From an uncultured Erythrobacter sp. (lineage in GTDB: Bacteria; Pseudomonadota; Alphaproteobacteria; Sphingomonadales; Sphingomonadaceae), in the NCBI GenBank assembly GCA_947501005.1, contig CANMTU010000001.1, forward strand, positions 434,001 through 498,000: a stretch of 64,000 bases of DNA, given 5' to 3'. Of this stretch, positions 1 through 8,526 are shown piece after piece. The notes below the pieces were generated by a model. The model did no database searches and was not told where the DNA came from. It saw only the letters and a list, made by a program, of their open reading frames with translations. The translations under genes and the position numbers were made by a program. Every line of letters begins with the position of its first letter. Position 1 is the first letter of the stretch.

Positions 1-199
1 AAAAGCAAGTTCCTTTTTCGATCTTAGGTGGCGCTCGCTGGCAGTGAGACGCTTGCGCATGATTATTCGGCCAAAACCCTTTTTCAGAGTACAATATCCT
101 GGAGGAAAAATCATCTGAAAGATACCGGTTTATCAGCTGCTTAATCCGCTTATTCGTCGTTTTTGCATAACGCAATAATGCGAATCCTACAACCGGGAT

Positions 200-1213
200 A
201 TGAAAAAGATATCCCATCTCCCGCTCGATTTAGCATCGGCAGACCATGCAGGCGTTCAACTCACCGTCCGGGCGAACTCTGCCTATACCGCAGTATCCTC
301 GGTCCGAAAAAATCCGACGCATACCCGAGGCGTCAACAAGGCTCGAAGGCTCGACCAATTCTATACCATAGATGCCGTTGCGCGGTCGCTGCTTGATCAG
401 TTCGAAGCCAAACGCATTGATCATGGTTTGTGCCTACATCGCAATCTTCGATACGTCGAACCCAGTGCAGGCACGGGCGCATTTGCCAAGCACTTGCCTT
501 TAGGAAGCCTTGCATACGACATCGATCCCAAAGGACCAGGCATCATCAAGGCTGACTTTCTTCAAACATCGTTCCCGCAAAACGGCCAATTGATCGTCAT
601 CGGCAACCCACCCTTTGGCAAGAATGCCAACATGGCCGTCAAGTTCTTCAATTATGCGGCTCAAGCGGCTGAGGTCATTGCGTTCATAGTGCCACTCACT
701 TTTCAGAAAGTTTCGGTCCAGAACCGACTGCATCTCAATTTCCATCTGATCGACGAACTGCCGCTTCCGGACAACGCCTTCCTGTTCGAAGGTCGCTCGA
801 AGCATGTCCCGGCAATTTTTCAGATCTGGGCCAAGCGTTCGACACGCCGGCAGAAGCTGAAGTTAGCTACTTCTCATCCAGACTTCAAATTTCTGACCGG
901 TAAAGACGGTCGCAAGCCGCAATTCGCCATTCAACGTGTTGGAACGAATGCGGGCCGGGTTCACCGAAATTTAGAGGCAAGCCCTTCAACGCATTATTTC
1001 ATCGAAGCGGGACCGGGCATCATCGATCTCGAGACGGTGTTCCGGCAACTGAACCTCAAGGACATCGCAGCCCGCACTGCTGGCCAACCGAGTTTGGCGA
1101 AGACCGAATTGGTGTCGCTCTACACCAACTTCAGGCGCCAAGGCACTCATCAAGCCGGGTTCAACAAGGACAGTGCGACGTTCGCCGAAACGAAACGAGA
1201 GTTGGGCGCATGA
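200..1213 (+). CDS. Orphan N6-adenine DNA methyltransferase-like protein
   Basis: A 337-aa protein with the signature of an amino-methyltransferase. The SAM-binding motif VEPSAGTGAF lies at residues 86-95, an acidic strand YDIDP at 106-110, and the catalytic loop NPPFG at 136-140. NPPF/NPPY is typical of enzymes that methylate an exocyclic amino group, usually N6 of adenine. The segment DQFYT near residue 52 resembles the N-terminal SAM-contact region of such enzymes. No obvious target-recognition domain is visible, which fits small phage- or island-borne orphan methyltransferases. The start is uncertain because no strong ribosome site precedes it and the first 45 residues are poorly structured. 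The next gene follows within about 65 bp on the same strand. Activity on DNA rather than RNA or protein is inferred from the motif. Confidence 0.75.
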   Translation: MKKISHLPLDLASADHAGVQLTVRANSAYTAVSSVRKNPTHTRGVNKARRLDQFYTIDAVARSLLDQFEAKRIDHGLCLHRNLRYVEPSAGTGAFAKHLPLGSLAYDIDPKGPGIIKADFLQTSFPQNGQLIVIGNPPFGKNANMAVKFFNYAAQAAEVIAFIVPLTFQKVSVQNRLHLNFHLIDELPLPDNAFLFEGRSKHVPAIFQIWAKRSTRRQKLKLATSHPDFKFLTGKDGRKPQFAIQRVGTNAGRVHRNLEASPSTHYFIEAGPGIIDLETVFRQLNLKDIAARTAGQPSLAKTELVSLYTNFRRQGTHQAGFNKDSATFAETKRELGA

Positions 1214-1277
1214 CATTTCGCAAGCCAGAAATCGTGCCATGCCACCCAGACATATGGTTGGCGAGCGACGGTATCCA

Positions 1278-2285
1278 ATGCCTCACACCCTTCAAAACGG
1301 TGTTTTCGAGGCAACTCTAGATCGTTGGAAGCCTGCTGCGGTTCCGCTTGAACTGATTTCCATCGCGACCAGAAATGAAGATGGATCGAATTGTCGTGAG
1401 TGCGTTATTAAATTCGAGCTACCTGAGAAGGTCACGCTGGAAGTTCATTACGAACGATCAACCGCCGAAGAAATCTTTTACGACATTGAGGTCATAGATG
1501 TCGACTACGCATCCTATGTCCTCGAAGACGCGGTGAACTTCGGCTATGTTCACAAGCGTGAGGAAACCGTCGACCTAGTTCACGAAGCCAGAGTGGCCGT
1601 TCGGAAAAAGTGTGCCGAACTGATGAAAAGTCAGGGAATCCTTGTGTTGCTTGAGGAGACCAAGCTGCAGTGGTCATTCTGGCAAAGATATGACGGAGAC
1701 TATCTTCACGTTATATCGCTATCAATGCTCGGTGATGACCTTCGCCCGGCCACATATGAGATCGAGGTGCCCTTGCGTTCGGACCACGGCAAAGAGCTTG
1801 ATATCCTGTTTTCCAAACTTCCCGAGCGACATAGCCGCGCATCGCAAGTGCAAAGCTCAGGAGCAGATGGTACAATTGATATGCTCGCGCTCCGCGCGAT
1901 CGAAGCCGGAGGTTCGATAAGAGATGGTCTACGCAATTTCGTATGTTTGATAAATGGTTCTGGATGTTTGGTATCCAACGGCCACCTGTATTTGCATCAA
2001 GCCATCTCCGACAAACCCAGAACGGTTGCTTATCGTTCAAGGCTTGAAATCCACGGAATAAATCTTCCTGAGAATGCTCTGCTTTCTAGTAAAGGCAAAC
2101 CTATCACCAAATTCGTTAGCTGCGACCTTCTCTCGCCTGAGATGATCATCACGCGCATGGGGAATCACAGAGACGGACAGAAAATCTGGCTATCTATCGA
2201 CTTTGACCAGCCAGTTTTTGATTTTTGCAGCCTCTCTGGCCGCTTCTGGCAGTCAAAGTGCAGATCCTCAGAGCTTTCTATGTAA
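1278..2285 (+). CDS. Hypothetical protein downstream of the methyltransferase
   Basis: I do not recognise this 335-aa protein. It has no signal peptide and no membrane segment, and it is rich in beta-strand-like hydrophobic/charged alternation. The frame is open further upstream, with an in-frame ATG at 1239 and one inside the methyltransferase. I chose the ATG at 1278 because the residues before it look non-coding. Its last 55 residues (from GKPIT to SLSGRFW) align with a truncated reading frame at 18148-18330 (GRPIT to SLSGRYW), so it belongs to a family with at least two copies in this region. Its position beside the methyltransferase suggests a shared operon, but it shows no recognisable nuclease motif. 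Function unknown. Confidence 0.6.
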   Translation: MPHTLQNGVFEATLDRWKPAAVPLELISIATRNEDGSNCRECVIKFELPEKVTLEVHYERSTAEEIFYDIEVIDVDYASYVLEDAVNFGYVHKREETVDLVHEARVAVRKKCAELMKSQGILVLLEETKLQWSFWQRYDGDYLHVISLSMLGDDLRPATYEIEVPLRSDHGKELDILFSKLPERHSRASQVQSSGADGTIDMLALRAIEAGGSIRDGLRNFVCLINGSGCLVSNGHLYLHQAISDKPRTVAYRSRLEIHGINLPENALLSSKGKPITKFVSCDLLSPEMIITRMGNHRDGQKIWLSIDFDQPVFDFCSLSGRFWQSKCRSSELSM

Positions 2286-2643
2286 TTTTAGAGTGCTGGT
2301 AGACGAAGTGCGTTTTTTGGGTGGGAAGCCACTCGTTCGCTCTTCGTTTGAAAACCGCACAGAGCCGCCGTTCTGTTCATGGGTCGTTTGCGGACAGTCC
2401 GGAGTTGGCAGCCGGATACCATAAAGCTCCCGTTGGAGACTGAAACTCCGCGAGTTCGCCTGCGAGTAAAGTTGGCCGTCCGTAGGACACAATAGTGAAG
2501 TCGGCGTTCGCCGATACCTGTGCCTGGCATATCTTGAGAATCAGGGCGCTCGTCTAGATGGGCCTAAGAGATCCGGCTTGGCGCCTAGCGCACGGCGTCA
2601 GGTTCGCGCAGCAGCAAGCTGGATAGGTGGCCGGCGGCGCCGG
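2286..2643. other. Intergenic, no gene seen
   Basis: About 360 bp between two converging genes. I see no convincing reading frame, repeat or RNA gene in it. Confidence 0.5.
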
Positions 2644-3372
2644 TCATGCCTCAGTGGCAACTTGAGCCGAGCCCCTACCCGAACGCGCTAGAATCAGACG
2701 CGGCAGCACCTGATTCTTGCTCGCCTGCCCCTTAAACCCTAGGCGACTGTAAATCTCGCCGCCGATCCCTGGGAGCACATTGCCCATTTGGTCTTTTTCG
2801 CTGTCGGTGGCGAAGACCCAATATTCGAAGCGCTCTGCCACCTCGGGCTCGAACTCGGCGGCCAGGCGCTCCTCGGCGCCTTCGAGTAACACCGGCGCCA
2901 TGACGTGGATCCGCGCGGGCTCGGCGCGCGCGAGCAGATGCGCGAGATTGGTCTTTACCACGCAGGCCCCCGAGATGATCGACTTGACCACAATCAGGTG
3001 ATCGAGCCCGTCGGGCACCGGTTCCGCATATTCATCGGCGATCGTAGCAATATCGAGCCAGGGTATGCCCGCGCGCTTCTGACGCACGTTCCAAAAGCAT
3101 GCAACGCCGACCTCGGCGCCTGACGCGGTCAGCGCGTCAGCGATTCCGGCAGCGAGGAAATCAGCGTCCTCAACGGTGAGCGCGAGATAGACGGAACGTC
3201 CTTCGACCTCGCATTGCGCGGCGAAAAGTTCACCCAGTTCACGGCCGATACGCTCCATCGCCGCGCCATAGGCCTGCGGGTCGAGCGTCGCATCAGCTAG
3301 GCTGTCGAGCACCGCACGCGTATCGCTCCCGGCGTGCGCAATCAACTTGGAATAGGACCTGGTAGATGTCAC
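2644..3372 (-). CDS. Uracil-phosphoribosyltransferase-like protein with degenerate PRPP loop
   Basis: A 242-aa protein whose C-terminal half resembles the uracil phosphoribosyltransferase fold. The strand RIHVMAPVLLEG (about 154-165) matches the family's AAPEG strand, and NVLPGIGGEIYSRLGF (about 198-213) matches PGLGDAGDRxFGT. The PRPP-binding loop, normally DPMLATGGS-like, reads VKSIISGACV (about 129-138), without the acidic pair and the TGG. Catalytic transferase activity is therefore doubtful, and a ligand-sensing role is possible. Its start overlaps the stop of the upstream nuclease-like gene by 4 bp (ATGA), so the two are translationally coupled. The fold call comes from reading motifs and needs a profile search. 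The pairing with a nuclease-like protein suggests a defence module. Confidence 0.55.
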   Translation of the reverse strand: MTSTRSYSKLIAHAGSDTRAVLDSLADATLDPQAYGAAMERIGRELGELFAAQCEVEGRSVYLALTVEDADFLAAGIADALTASGAEVGVACFWNVRQKRAGIPWLDIATIADEYAEPVPDGLDHLIVVKSIISGACVVKTNLAHLLARAEPARIHVMAPVLLEGAEERLAAEFEPEVAERFEYWVFATDSEKDQMGNVLPGIGGEIYSRLGFKGQASKNQVLPRLILARSGRGSAQVATEA

Positions 3373-4388
3373 AGGTAAGTCCTCATCACCACGAAGAAAT
3401 CCTCGAAATCGCGCGGCGGGCTATTAACCAGCGCCGCGGCGAACGCCGCGAACTGCGGAGTATGACAGTGAAAAGAGGCGTATCCGTTCATCCTGCCGCT
3501 GGTATAATGAAACACGTTCCGGTCGATGGCGTACAGAAAATCCGGAATCGCGTCGAGTGCTTCGCGCAAATTGTCCGCAACCTCGTAGGGCGGCAACATC
3601 GGCGCGATGATTCCATTGGGTCCTTCGGCGGCGCTGTTGACTAGCGCGTCCAGGCGCTGGGGCCCTTTCGATAGGAGCCAAGCTGCCAACAGGAGCCGGA
3701 ACGCCTGCTCGCGCACGATCGGTTCCGGACTGCGGATGGTCAGCGCATCGAGCGCCGAGGCCAGATCCGGGAGAGCGGCGATCAGCTCGCGGTCGCTTTG
3801 CCCTTCCGGAAAAACGCACACCTCGACCTCGCTCAGGTCATCAGGACGCCCCGCAACCAGCTTGTCGGCGGTTCCGGCCTCGCCCACCACCAAACGATAG
3901 CTGGCAGTGCGTTCGAGCGCCTCGTCGAGCGCTTTCTGAAGCCGGAAGTCATTGGCGACGCAGCGATCGCCCTTGCCCCAGGTCGCCACTCCGCTCTTTA
4001 GCTGCCCGAGGTTGGTCTCGCCCGGCTTCTCGACGATGAAGTCGTCGATGAAACACAGCACTTGGTCGGCCATGACCACGCTATCTCCTAGCTCGTCGAG
4101 CGCGATCACCGCCTTGGCTTCAAGCGCGATCCGGTAGGCGCCATAAAGGATCTCGAAGTCGCGGCCTTTGGCACTAGAGCGCCCACCCCGGTTCTTGTTG
4201 CGCGCATAGTCGAGCGCGTCACCGCCGTGGATTCGCTCAATGTCCTTGGGGTCATACACACGGACATCTATTGCGACGTGTGAGGCGCATTGCAAGCCAG
4301 CATGGCGGGTCGGCGCCGCAGGATTGGCATCAAACGCACAGATCGTGGAAGGCGTCGGCCGCCCGGCGACGAGGCACGCAGCTTCCAC
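3369..4388 (-). CDS. Putative PD-(D/E)xK (Cap4/DUF4297-like) protein
   Basis: A 339-aa protein. Around residues 113-132 it reads FIDDFIVE, then a short turn, then GQLKSG. This resembles the acidic strand followed by QxK seen in Cap4/DUF4297 and related restriction-endonuclease-like nucleases. It is preceded by KGRDFEILYGAYRIALEA, which fits the N-terminal helix of that fold. The remainder is helical and unrecognised. The first 43 residues look poorly coded, and a GTG at 4259 (before YDPKD) is a plausible alternative start. It is the first gene of a two-gene operon with the phosphoribosyltransferase-like gene (4-bp overlap). The nuclease call is an inference from a short motif. The genomic setting, between a methyltransferase and mobile DNA, suits an anti-phage function. 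Confidence 0.5.
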   Translation of the reverse strand: MEAACLVAGRPTPSTICAFDANPAAPTRHAGLQCASHVAIDVRVYDPKDIERIHGGDALDYARNKNRGGRSSAKGRDFEILYGAYRIALEAKAVIALDELGDSVVMADQVLCFIDDFIVEKPGETNLGQLKSGVATWGKGDRCVANDFRLQKALDEALERTASYRLVVGEAGTADKLVAGRPDDLSEVEVCVFPEGQSDRELIAALPDLASALDALTIRSPEPIVREQAFRLLLAAWLLSKGPQRLDALVNSAAEGPNGIIAPMLPPYEVADNLREALDAIPDFLYAIDRNVFHYTSGRMNGYASFHCHTPQFAAFAAALVNSPPRDFEDFFVVMRTYL

Positions 4389-4709
4389 TGAGGCGCTTAC
4401 GAACGCTTAGCGGCTCTCGGGTCGCCGCAGGAGCATCTTGAGCTACCTAAATTGGAACGCGAAGCCATCGTTCCGCGCAGCGCAATTAATGGCGAACGAT
4501 TGGGAGCAGGTTGGATATACCTACACTTGGCTTTCTTCATAATATGGATAGCGATCGGAAAGGTAGGAAGTAGCCCGTTTCCGGACTGTCCGGTTCTGGT
4601 AATTCATACGGCAAAGTAGACATTCTGCCGTTGAACCATGTCGATCATTCGCGTTCGATACAAGCCGACATCCATGATGATTCAAAATATTGATGCTTAG
4701 GAAATTATT
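4389..4709. other. Intergenic, no gene seen
   Basis: About 320 bp between the nuclease-like gene and the 3' end of the GT4 gene. No coding frame, repeat or RNA gene is convincing here. It should hold the promoter for the nuclease-like operon. Confidence 0.5.
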
Positions 4710-5897
4710 TTACGCGATCGGTACGACAGGGATACGCGCGGCGATGCCGGATGCGAGCGTGTTCATTGCTGCCACATATCGCGCCGATTGAGGGTGCCAG
4801 TCGAACGCCGCTTTCGCGCGAGCCCTCGCGGCCTCGCCAAGATGCTTGCGAAGCGATTCATCTAGCAGCAATCGTTCAAGGCATTCAGACAGGGCCGCCG
4901 GGTCTTCGTTCCGAGTGAACAAGGCGCAAGGAAGAAGCCGCTTTGTTTCTCTCAAAGGAGTGCTGACAATGGCCAAGCCATGCGCCGCATAAGCGAAGGC
5001 TTTGTTCATGCTGATTGAATGCGTGTAACGATTGGCCGGATCGGCAATCACGGCAATGTCGAACGAGGCGATGGCCGCCTCGCGTGCCTCACCCGATAAG
5101 AAGCCGGTAAAACGAGCGTTTGAAAGCCCCGCCTGTCGTGCAAACTCGCGGAGCGATGGCAATGCAGGTCCGTCTCCGACGATGATCAACTCGAACTTCG
5201 CGGAACGCAGGCGGCTGGCCGCTTCGATGAGCCGGTCGACGCCGTCTTGCGATCCGAGGACGCCAAAATAGCCGATTCTCAGCGGCCCGGGCACACGAGC
5301 GCTAATGGGAGGCAAGTGCTCCGCGTAGGAATATACCGCAAGCGTCGTGCCTGGAGAGCGGCGTCCCTTGACCGCCGCGATGCGCCGGTAGGTCTCGTTT
5401 GCGCTGAGGACGAGATCCGGAATGCGGAGCGCCAGCCGGTTCAGCCAAACCACGGCCGGCATCAGTGCGCTTCGACGCCCGAATTTCGCTTCGAACAGGT
5501 ACGTTGAGAAGTCGGCCATATCGAACACGATCCGCGTTCCAAAAGGTCGGAGCAGCAGCGCTGGGATTACCAGCCAGTCCGGTGGGTTCACCACCTGCAC
5601 CACATCGATCCGACCGCGGAGCCGCGCCGCGATCAAGTGTGCTATGAGAAGCGTAAGGGCAAGCACGTATTCGGCCAGAAGGCCAGCCTTGCTACTCCCC
5701 TCGAAGAGCTGTGCGAAACGGCGGATTTGAACTCCGTCGATTGTCTCACGCTGTCGCTGTCCCTGTCCTCGCGGGCAAAGCACCCGTACTTCCCAGCCGG
5801 CTTGCGTGAGTGCCTGCGCCTGCTGCCAAGTTCTCCGCCGCGCCGGCAGGGAAACCGTCTGCGATACAAGGAGGACCGTAGGGGCAACGCCCCTCAC
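4710..5897 (-). CDS. Glycosyltransferase family 4 (GT-B)
   Basis: The frame encodes 395 aa from a GTG at 5897, which overlaps the stop of the upstream gene in a GTGA arrangement. The open frame continues to 6032, but that extension lies inside the upstream gene. The N-terminus (TVLLVSQTVS, then an RTWQQAQAL helix) and the C-terminal nucleotide-sugar region (LRIGYFGVLG, then FELIIVGDGPA, RFTGFLSG and a KAFAYAAHGLAIV segment) are those of retaining GT-B enzymes. It probably transfers a sugar from a nucleotide donor to a lipid-linked or surface glycan at the inner face of the membrane. It is the last gene of the VOC/RmlD-like/SIR2-like operon. Donor and acceptor cannot be told from the sequence. 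Confidence 0.85.
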   Translation of the reverse strand: MRGVAPTVLLVSQTVSLPARRRTWQQAQALTQAGWEVRVLCPRGQGQRQRETIDGVQIRRFAQLFEGSSKAGLLAEYVLALTLLIAHLIAARLRGRIDVVQVVNPPDWLVIPALLLRPFGTRIVFDMADFSTYLFEAKFGRRSALMPAVVWLNRLALRIPDLVLSANETYRRIAAVKGRRSPGTTLAVYSYAEHLPPISARVPGPLRIGYFGVLGSQDGVDRLIEAASRLRSAKFELIIVGDGPALPSLREFARQAGLSNARFTGFLSGEAREAAIASFDIAVIADPANRYTHSISMNKAFAYAAHGLAIVSTPLRETKRLLPCALFTRNEDPAALSECLERLLLDESLRKHLGEAARARAKAAFDWHPQSARYVAAMNTLASGIAARIPVVPIA

Positions 5898-6985
5898 GCG
5901 GCGGCCCAGGTTCCATCCAGCAGCGCCTGCGACGCCAAATGAGTAAAGAAGGTGTCGGCGGTTACTTTGAAGAACGGATCGGTCGGCCGAATGTAATCGA
6001 GGTGACGCACCATCGGCGCCACCTTCTCGCATGGATTAACAGTGACGATCTCGAGCCCCTTCGCCCGTGCTTGCTTCACGAGGCTGCGCCGGTCGGCAGC
6101 AACGCCGATGACGATCAGCCGCCGGCTCGAAAATTCGGCTGGATAAACTTCGTTGAAGACACCGCTCCCTCGCGTACGCTCGAACGGCACACCCACTTTG
6201 GCAAGCATGTTGTCGACATTGTCGGTGAAGACCTTACCGATCAAACCTGCTCTCTTGAGTTCGGCGATTGCCAGCATGGAGGGGGTTGGCATGGCCTTTA
6301 GTGCGCCGACATGCACCGCGCAGAAGCTGCCTATCGCATCGGCCAGATCGGACGCGAGCCGTGCAGGAAGCATGTCCTCATCGCCGACCGCGAACTGGGT
6401 GCACGCCTCATTGTCGACTCCAAACGCGAGGTGCATGTCGCACAACGTCGGCAGTCCTGCTTCGTAGGAGAGGCCGGATCCCACATAGATGTCCGCAGGA
6501 AGCAGGTCGGCGGCGCGCTCGAGCGGTAGTGCGGGAGGCATCACGATTTCGGCAAAGCGGCGGCGGGGTTTGCGAAGCTGAAGCCGTCGCACTCGATCCA
6601 GATCTGCGCGGTCGGGAACTCCGAGTTCGAGCCGAAGATCAAACTGGTCCCCAGCTGCCGGGGTGAGCCGGAAAGAAGTCAGGAACGGCTTCAGCTGCTC
6701 ATTATTTTCGAGTTGTGCAGCGATCCGGGTGATCGATGCAGCCTCGGCCCGATGACGATAGAAAAGATACCAGCGGGACAGCACGACTTCGCCGTTGTCC
6801 GCTTCCAATTCTCCGCCGAAGTAGACGACGCGCGAGGCATTTTCGACGTCGCGCTTCCAGCCCCAGATGAGCTGTGAATTGCCTCGTTCCAGCTCCATCT
6901 CCAGGTCGGCGAGCGGTCCAAATCCAAACCGCCCGCCGGTTAGCAAGCGTCCCGGCGCTGCAGAATAAGTCGATACCACTCCCAA
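5894..6985 (-). CDS. SIR2-like (sirtuin-fold) protein lacking the catalytic His
   Basis: A 363-aa protein. Residues about 166-181 (YVGSGLSYEAGLPTL) match the sirtuin NAD-binding GAG(I/A)S..SGIP motif. VFTDNVDNML at about 252 matches the TQNID motif, and IVIGVAADRR with IVTVNP (about 291-318) matches the GTSL and hydrophobic IN strands. Where sirtuins carry the catalytic HG, this protein has TRGSG, so His is replaced by Arg. No zinc cysteine quartet is visible. The roughly 140-residue N-terminal domain is unrecognised. NAD binding is plausible and deacetylation is not. It overlaps the RmlD-like gene by 46 bp with this start; a TTG at 6946 would reduce the overlap. It is coupled to the GT4 gene downstream, so a role in a sugar pathway is inferred rather than the usual SIR2 defence role. 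Confidence 0.65.
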   Translation of the reverse strand: MGVVSTYSAAPGRLLTGGRFGFGPLADLEMELERGNSQLIWGWKRDVENASRVVYFGGELEADNGEVVLSRWYLFYRHRAEAASITRIAAQLENNEQLKPFLTSFRLTPAAGDQFDLRLELGVPDRADLDRVRRLQLRKPRRRFAEIVMPPALPLERAADLLPADIYVGSGLSYEAGLPTLCDMHLAFGVDNEACTQFAVGDEDMLPARLASDLADAIGSFCAVHVGALKAMPTPSMLAIAELKRAGLIGKVFTDNVDNMLAKVGVPFERTRGSGVFNEVYPAEFSSRRLIVIGVAADRRSLVKQARAKGLEIVTVNPCEKVAPMVRHLDYIRPTDPFFKVTADTFFTHLASQALLDGTWAAA

Positions 6986-7761
6986 ACCTCCTTGGCTTTC
7001 AAATCGAGTTCACCCTCCATGCGAGCGGCGTGCAAGCTGGTATCCCGGGCGACGCTGTCATTCATCTCTTCGTATGGAGCTGGTATTTCATACGGACCCA
7101 ATTCCAGAAGAGCTTTGACGAAGAAATCGTAGATGCTGAGCCGTGGCCCTGCGATGTTTAATATACCCGTCGAGCCGCGCTCGACTGCGCGCCAAATTCC
7201 CTCCGCGAGGAAATTGACTTCGGTAGGCCCGCGATAAATGTTGGCCGGCCACTTTTTCGAGAGCGAAGCCATTCCGTCTCGAACCAAAGGAGACAGGCGT
7301 TTGTCAAAGCGCTTGCCGGCCCAGCCGAAGATGAAGCTGGTGCGCACAATCAGGCAATCCGGCGCGTGCTTCAGCAGCGCCGCATCTACGCCGGCCTGAG
7401 CGCGGCCGTATGCGGTAGTGGGATCCACCGGATCGTTTTCATCGTAGCACCCTTTAGTGCCGCTGAAGACGGCATCCGTGGAGAGCTGCACGATCCGAGC
7501 GCCTCTGCAGCGGTCGATATAAACGCGCACGGCCTCGTCGATTTCGGTCTCGAGGCGACCCTCCAGCTGACGCGCGAGGGGAAACGAACCAATGGCCACA
7601 GCCGCCTCCGGCAATGTTTCCGCATCCTCGAACCGGAACGGCAGGCTGCCAGAAACCGGCCGGGACGCATATGTCGCCGTAACCTGTGTCTTGGCACGAG
7701 CACGCTCGCGCAGCGCGGCGCCGAGATGACCGCTTCCACCTAGGATCAACACATGGCTCAC
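6940..7761 (-). CDS. RmlD-like NAD(P)-binding sugar reductase/epimerase
   Basis: A 273-aa extended short-chain dehydrogenase of the dTDP-4-dehydrorhamnose reductase type. The nucleotide-binding loop GGSGHLG sits at residues 8-14, the strand QLSTDAVFSG at 92-101, and the active-site Tyr in AYGRAQAG at 118. The usual YxxxK lysine is Gln (Y118, Q122), which may impair catalysis. Members of this family reduce or epimerise nucleotide-linked 4-keto sugars in the cytosol. The gene overlaps the VOC gene by 4 bp upstream and runs into the SIR2-like gene downstream, so the four genes form one operon. The exact substrate is unknown. Confidence 0.8.
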   Translation of the reverse strand: MSHVLILGGSGHLGAALRERARAKTQVTATYASRPVSGSLPFRFEDAETLPEAAVAIGSFPLARQLEGRLETEIDEAVRVYIDRCRGARIVQLSTDAVFSGTKGCYDENDPVDPTTAYGRAQAGVDAALLKHAPDCLIVRTSFIFGWAGKRFDKRLSPLVRDGMASLSKKWPANIYRGPTEVNFLAEGIWRAVERGSTGILNIAGPRLSIYDFFVKALLELGPYEIPAPYEEMNDSVARDTSLHAARMEGELDLKAKEVWEWYRLILQRRDAC

Positions 7762-8165
7762 CGGTTACTTATCTTTCCTGGGGCCATTCCGGCTTCGAAC
7801 TCATCGATCGGGAAGTCGAGATGCACGCGATTATCGTCAGGATCGCGCAGGTTCAATTGCACCAGAGAAAGCGCCGGAACGGGGTTCAAGTTGTACGCCA
7901 TCCCAATCCGATCCAGCCGCGACATAGTGTGTTTGAGCCCGCGCGCACGAAAGGCAAAGTGTTCGATCTGCGGGTACTCGACGCGATCAGTCCGCTTCGC
8001 CTCAATGAGGTGCAGCATCACCTGGCCGCCCGACCCAAGCCAGTAGCCGCGCTTCGTCCCCCCGGTCTCTGCCGGATCAAGGCATAGCATTTGTGCATAA
8101 AAGTCCTTTAATTGATCGAGATTGACCGTGCGCAAATTCACATGATCGAGCGCCTCGATCGTCAT
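7758..8165 (-). CDS. VOC (glyoxalase-fold) family protein
   Basis: Starting at the ATG at 8165, the protein has 135 aa and opens with MTIEALDHVNLRT, the typical first strand and metal-ligand His of a VOC module. It continues with helix LKDFYAQML and ends with LRDPDDNRVHLDF, which supplies the last beta strand. The open frame extends upstream to 8267, but those residues do not fit the family. VOC proteins are metal-dependent isomerases, lyases or dioxygenases, or resistance proteins. Here the gene heads a sugar operon and overlaps the RmlD-like gene by 4 bp, so an epimerase-like step on a sugar intermediate is possible but unproved. Confidence 0.8.
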   Translation of the reverse strand: MTIEALDHVNLRTVNLDQLKDFYAQMLCLDPAETGGTKRGYWLGSGGQVMLHLIEAKRTDRVEYPQIEHFAFRARGLKHTMSRLDRIGMAYNLNPVPALSLVQLNLRDPDDNRVHLDFPIDEFEAGMAPGKISNR

Positions 8166-8312
8166 TGCCAAATGCGCATTGCTTCGCTTCCCGACTAAAG
8201 GAAGCATCGCCAACAGCGAAAGGCAACTTCCTCCGCGCGAAATGCAACGAGACAGGTTGGAGGTCAACCGTCTGATTGACGGCCAGGCTGCGGTTCAGGC
8301 ACGAAATTTGCC

Positions 8313-8330
8313 GGCACTTTGAAAAGTGCC
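8313..8330. repeat. Perfect 8-bp inverted repeat upstream of the VOC operon
   Basis: GGCACTTT and AAAGTGCC are separated by 2 bp. The repeat lies about 150 bp upstream of the VOC start and could be an operator for that operon. No regulator gene lies next to it. Confidence 0.4.
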
Positions 8331-8470
8331 AAGGGTTTCACGAAACTTCCAAATCGGAAGTAGAAAGGCTCGAAAAGAAGGAGGGATAATGTGTAGACAA
8401 AGGCGTGCCTTAAAGAAAACTACCCCTTCAACCCCATTGTCATACGGATAAAGATGGGATCTTCTGGCCT

Positions 8471-8478
8471 AAAAATTT
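8471..8478. repeat. Left 8-bp target-site duplication of IS1595-type element
   Basis: AAAAATTT directly precedes the left inverted repeat and recurs exactly at 10815-10822 after the right one. An 8-bp AT-rich duplication is usual for the IS1595 family. Confidence 0.9.
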
Positions 8479-8504
8479 CCCGATTATCCCCTTGACGCAT
8501 GTAG
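8479..8504 (+). repeat. Left terminal inverted repeat of IS1595-type element
   Basis: 26 bp identical, on the reverse complement, to 10789-10814. Immediately inside it lies GTGGTCTGTCAT, which resembles the GTGGTCC and GTGTCA units repeated near the right end. Confidence 0.92.
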
Positions 8505-8526
8505 GGTGGTCTGTCATTAAGATGGC

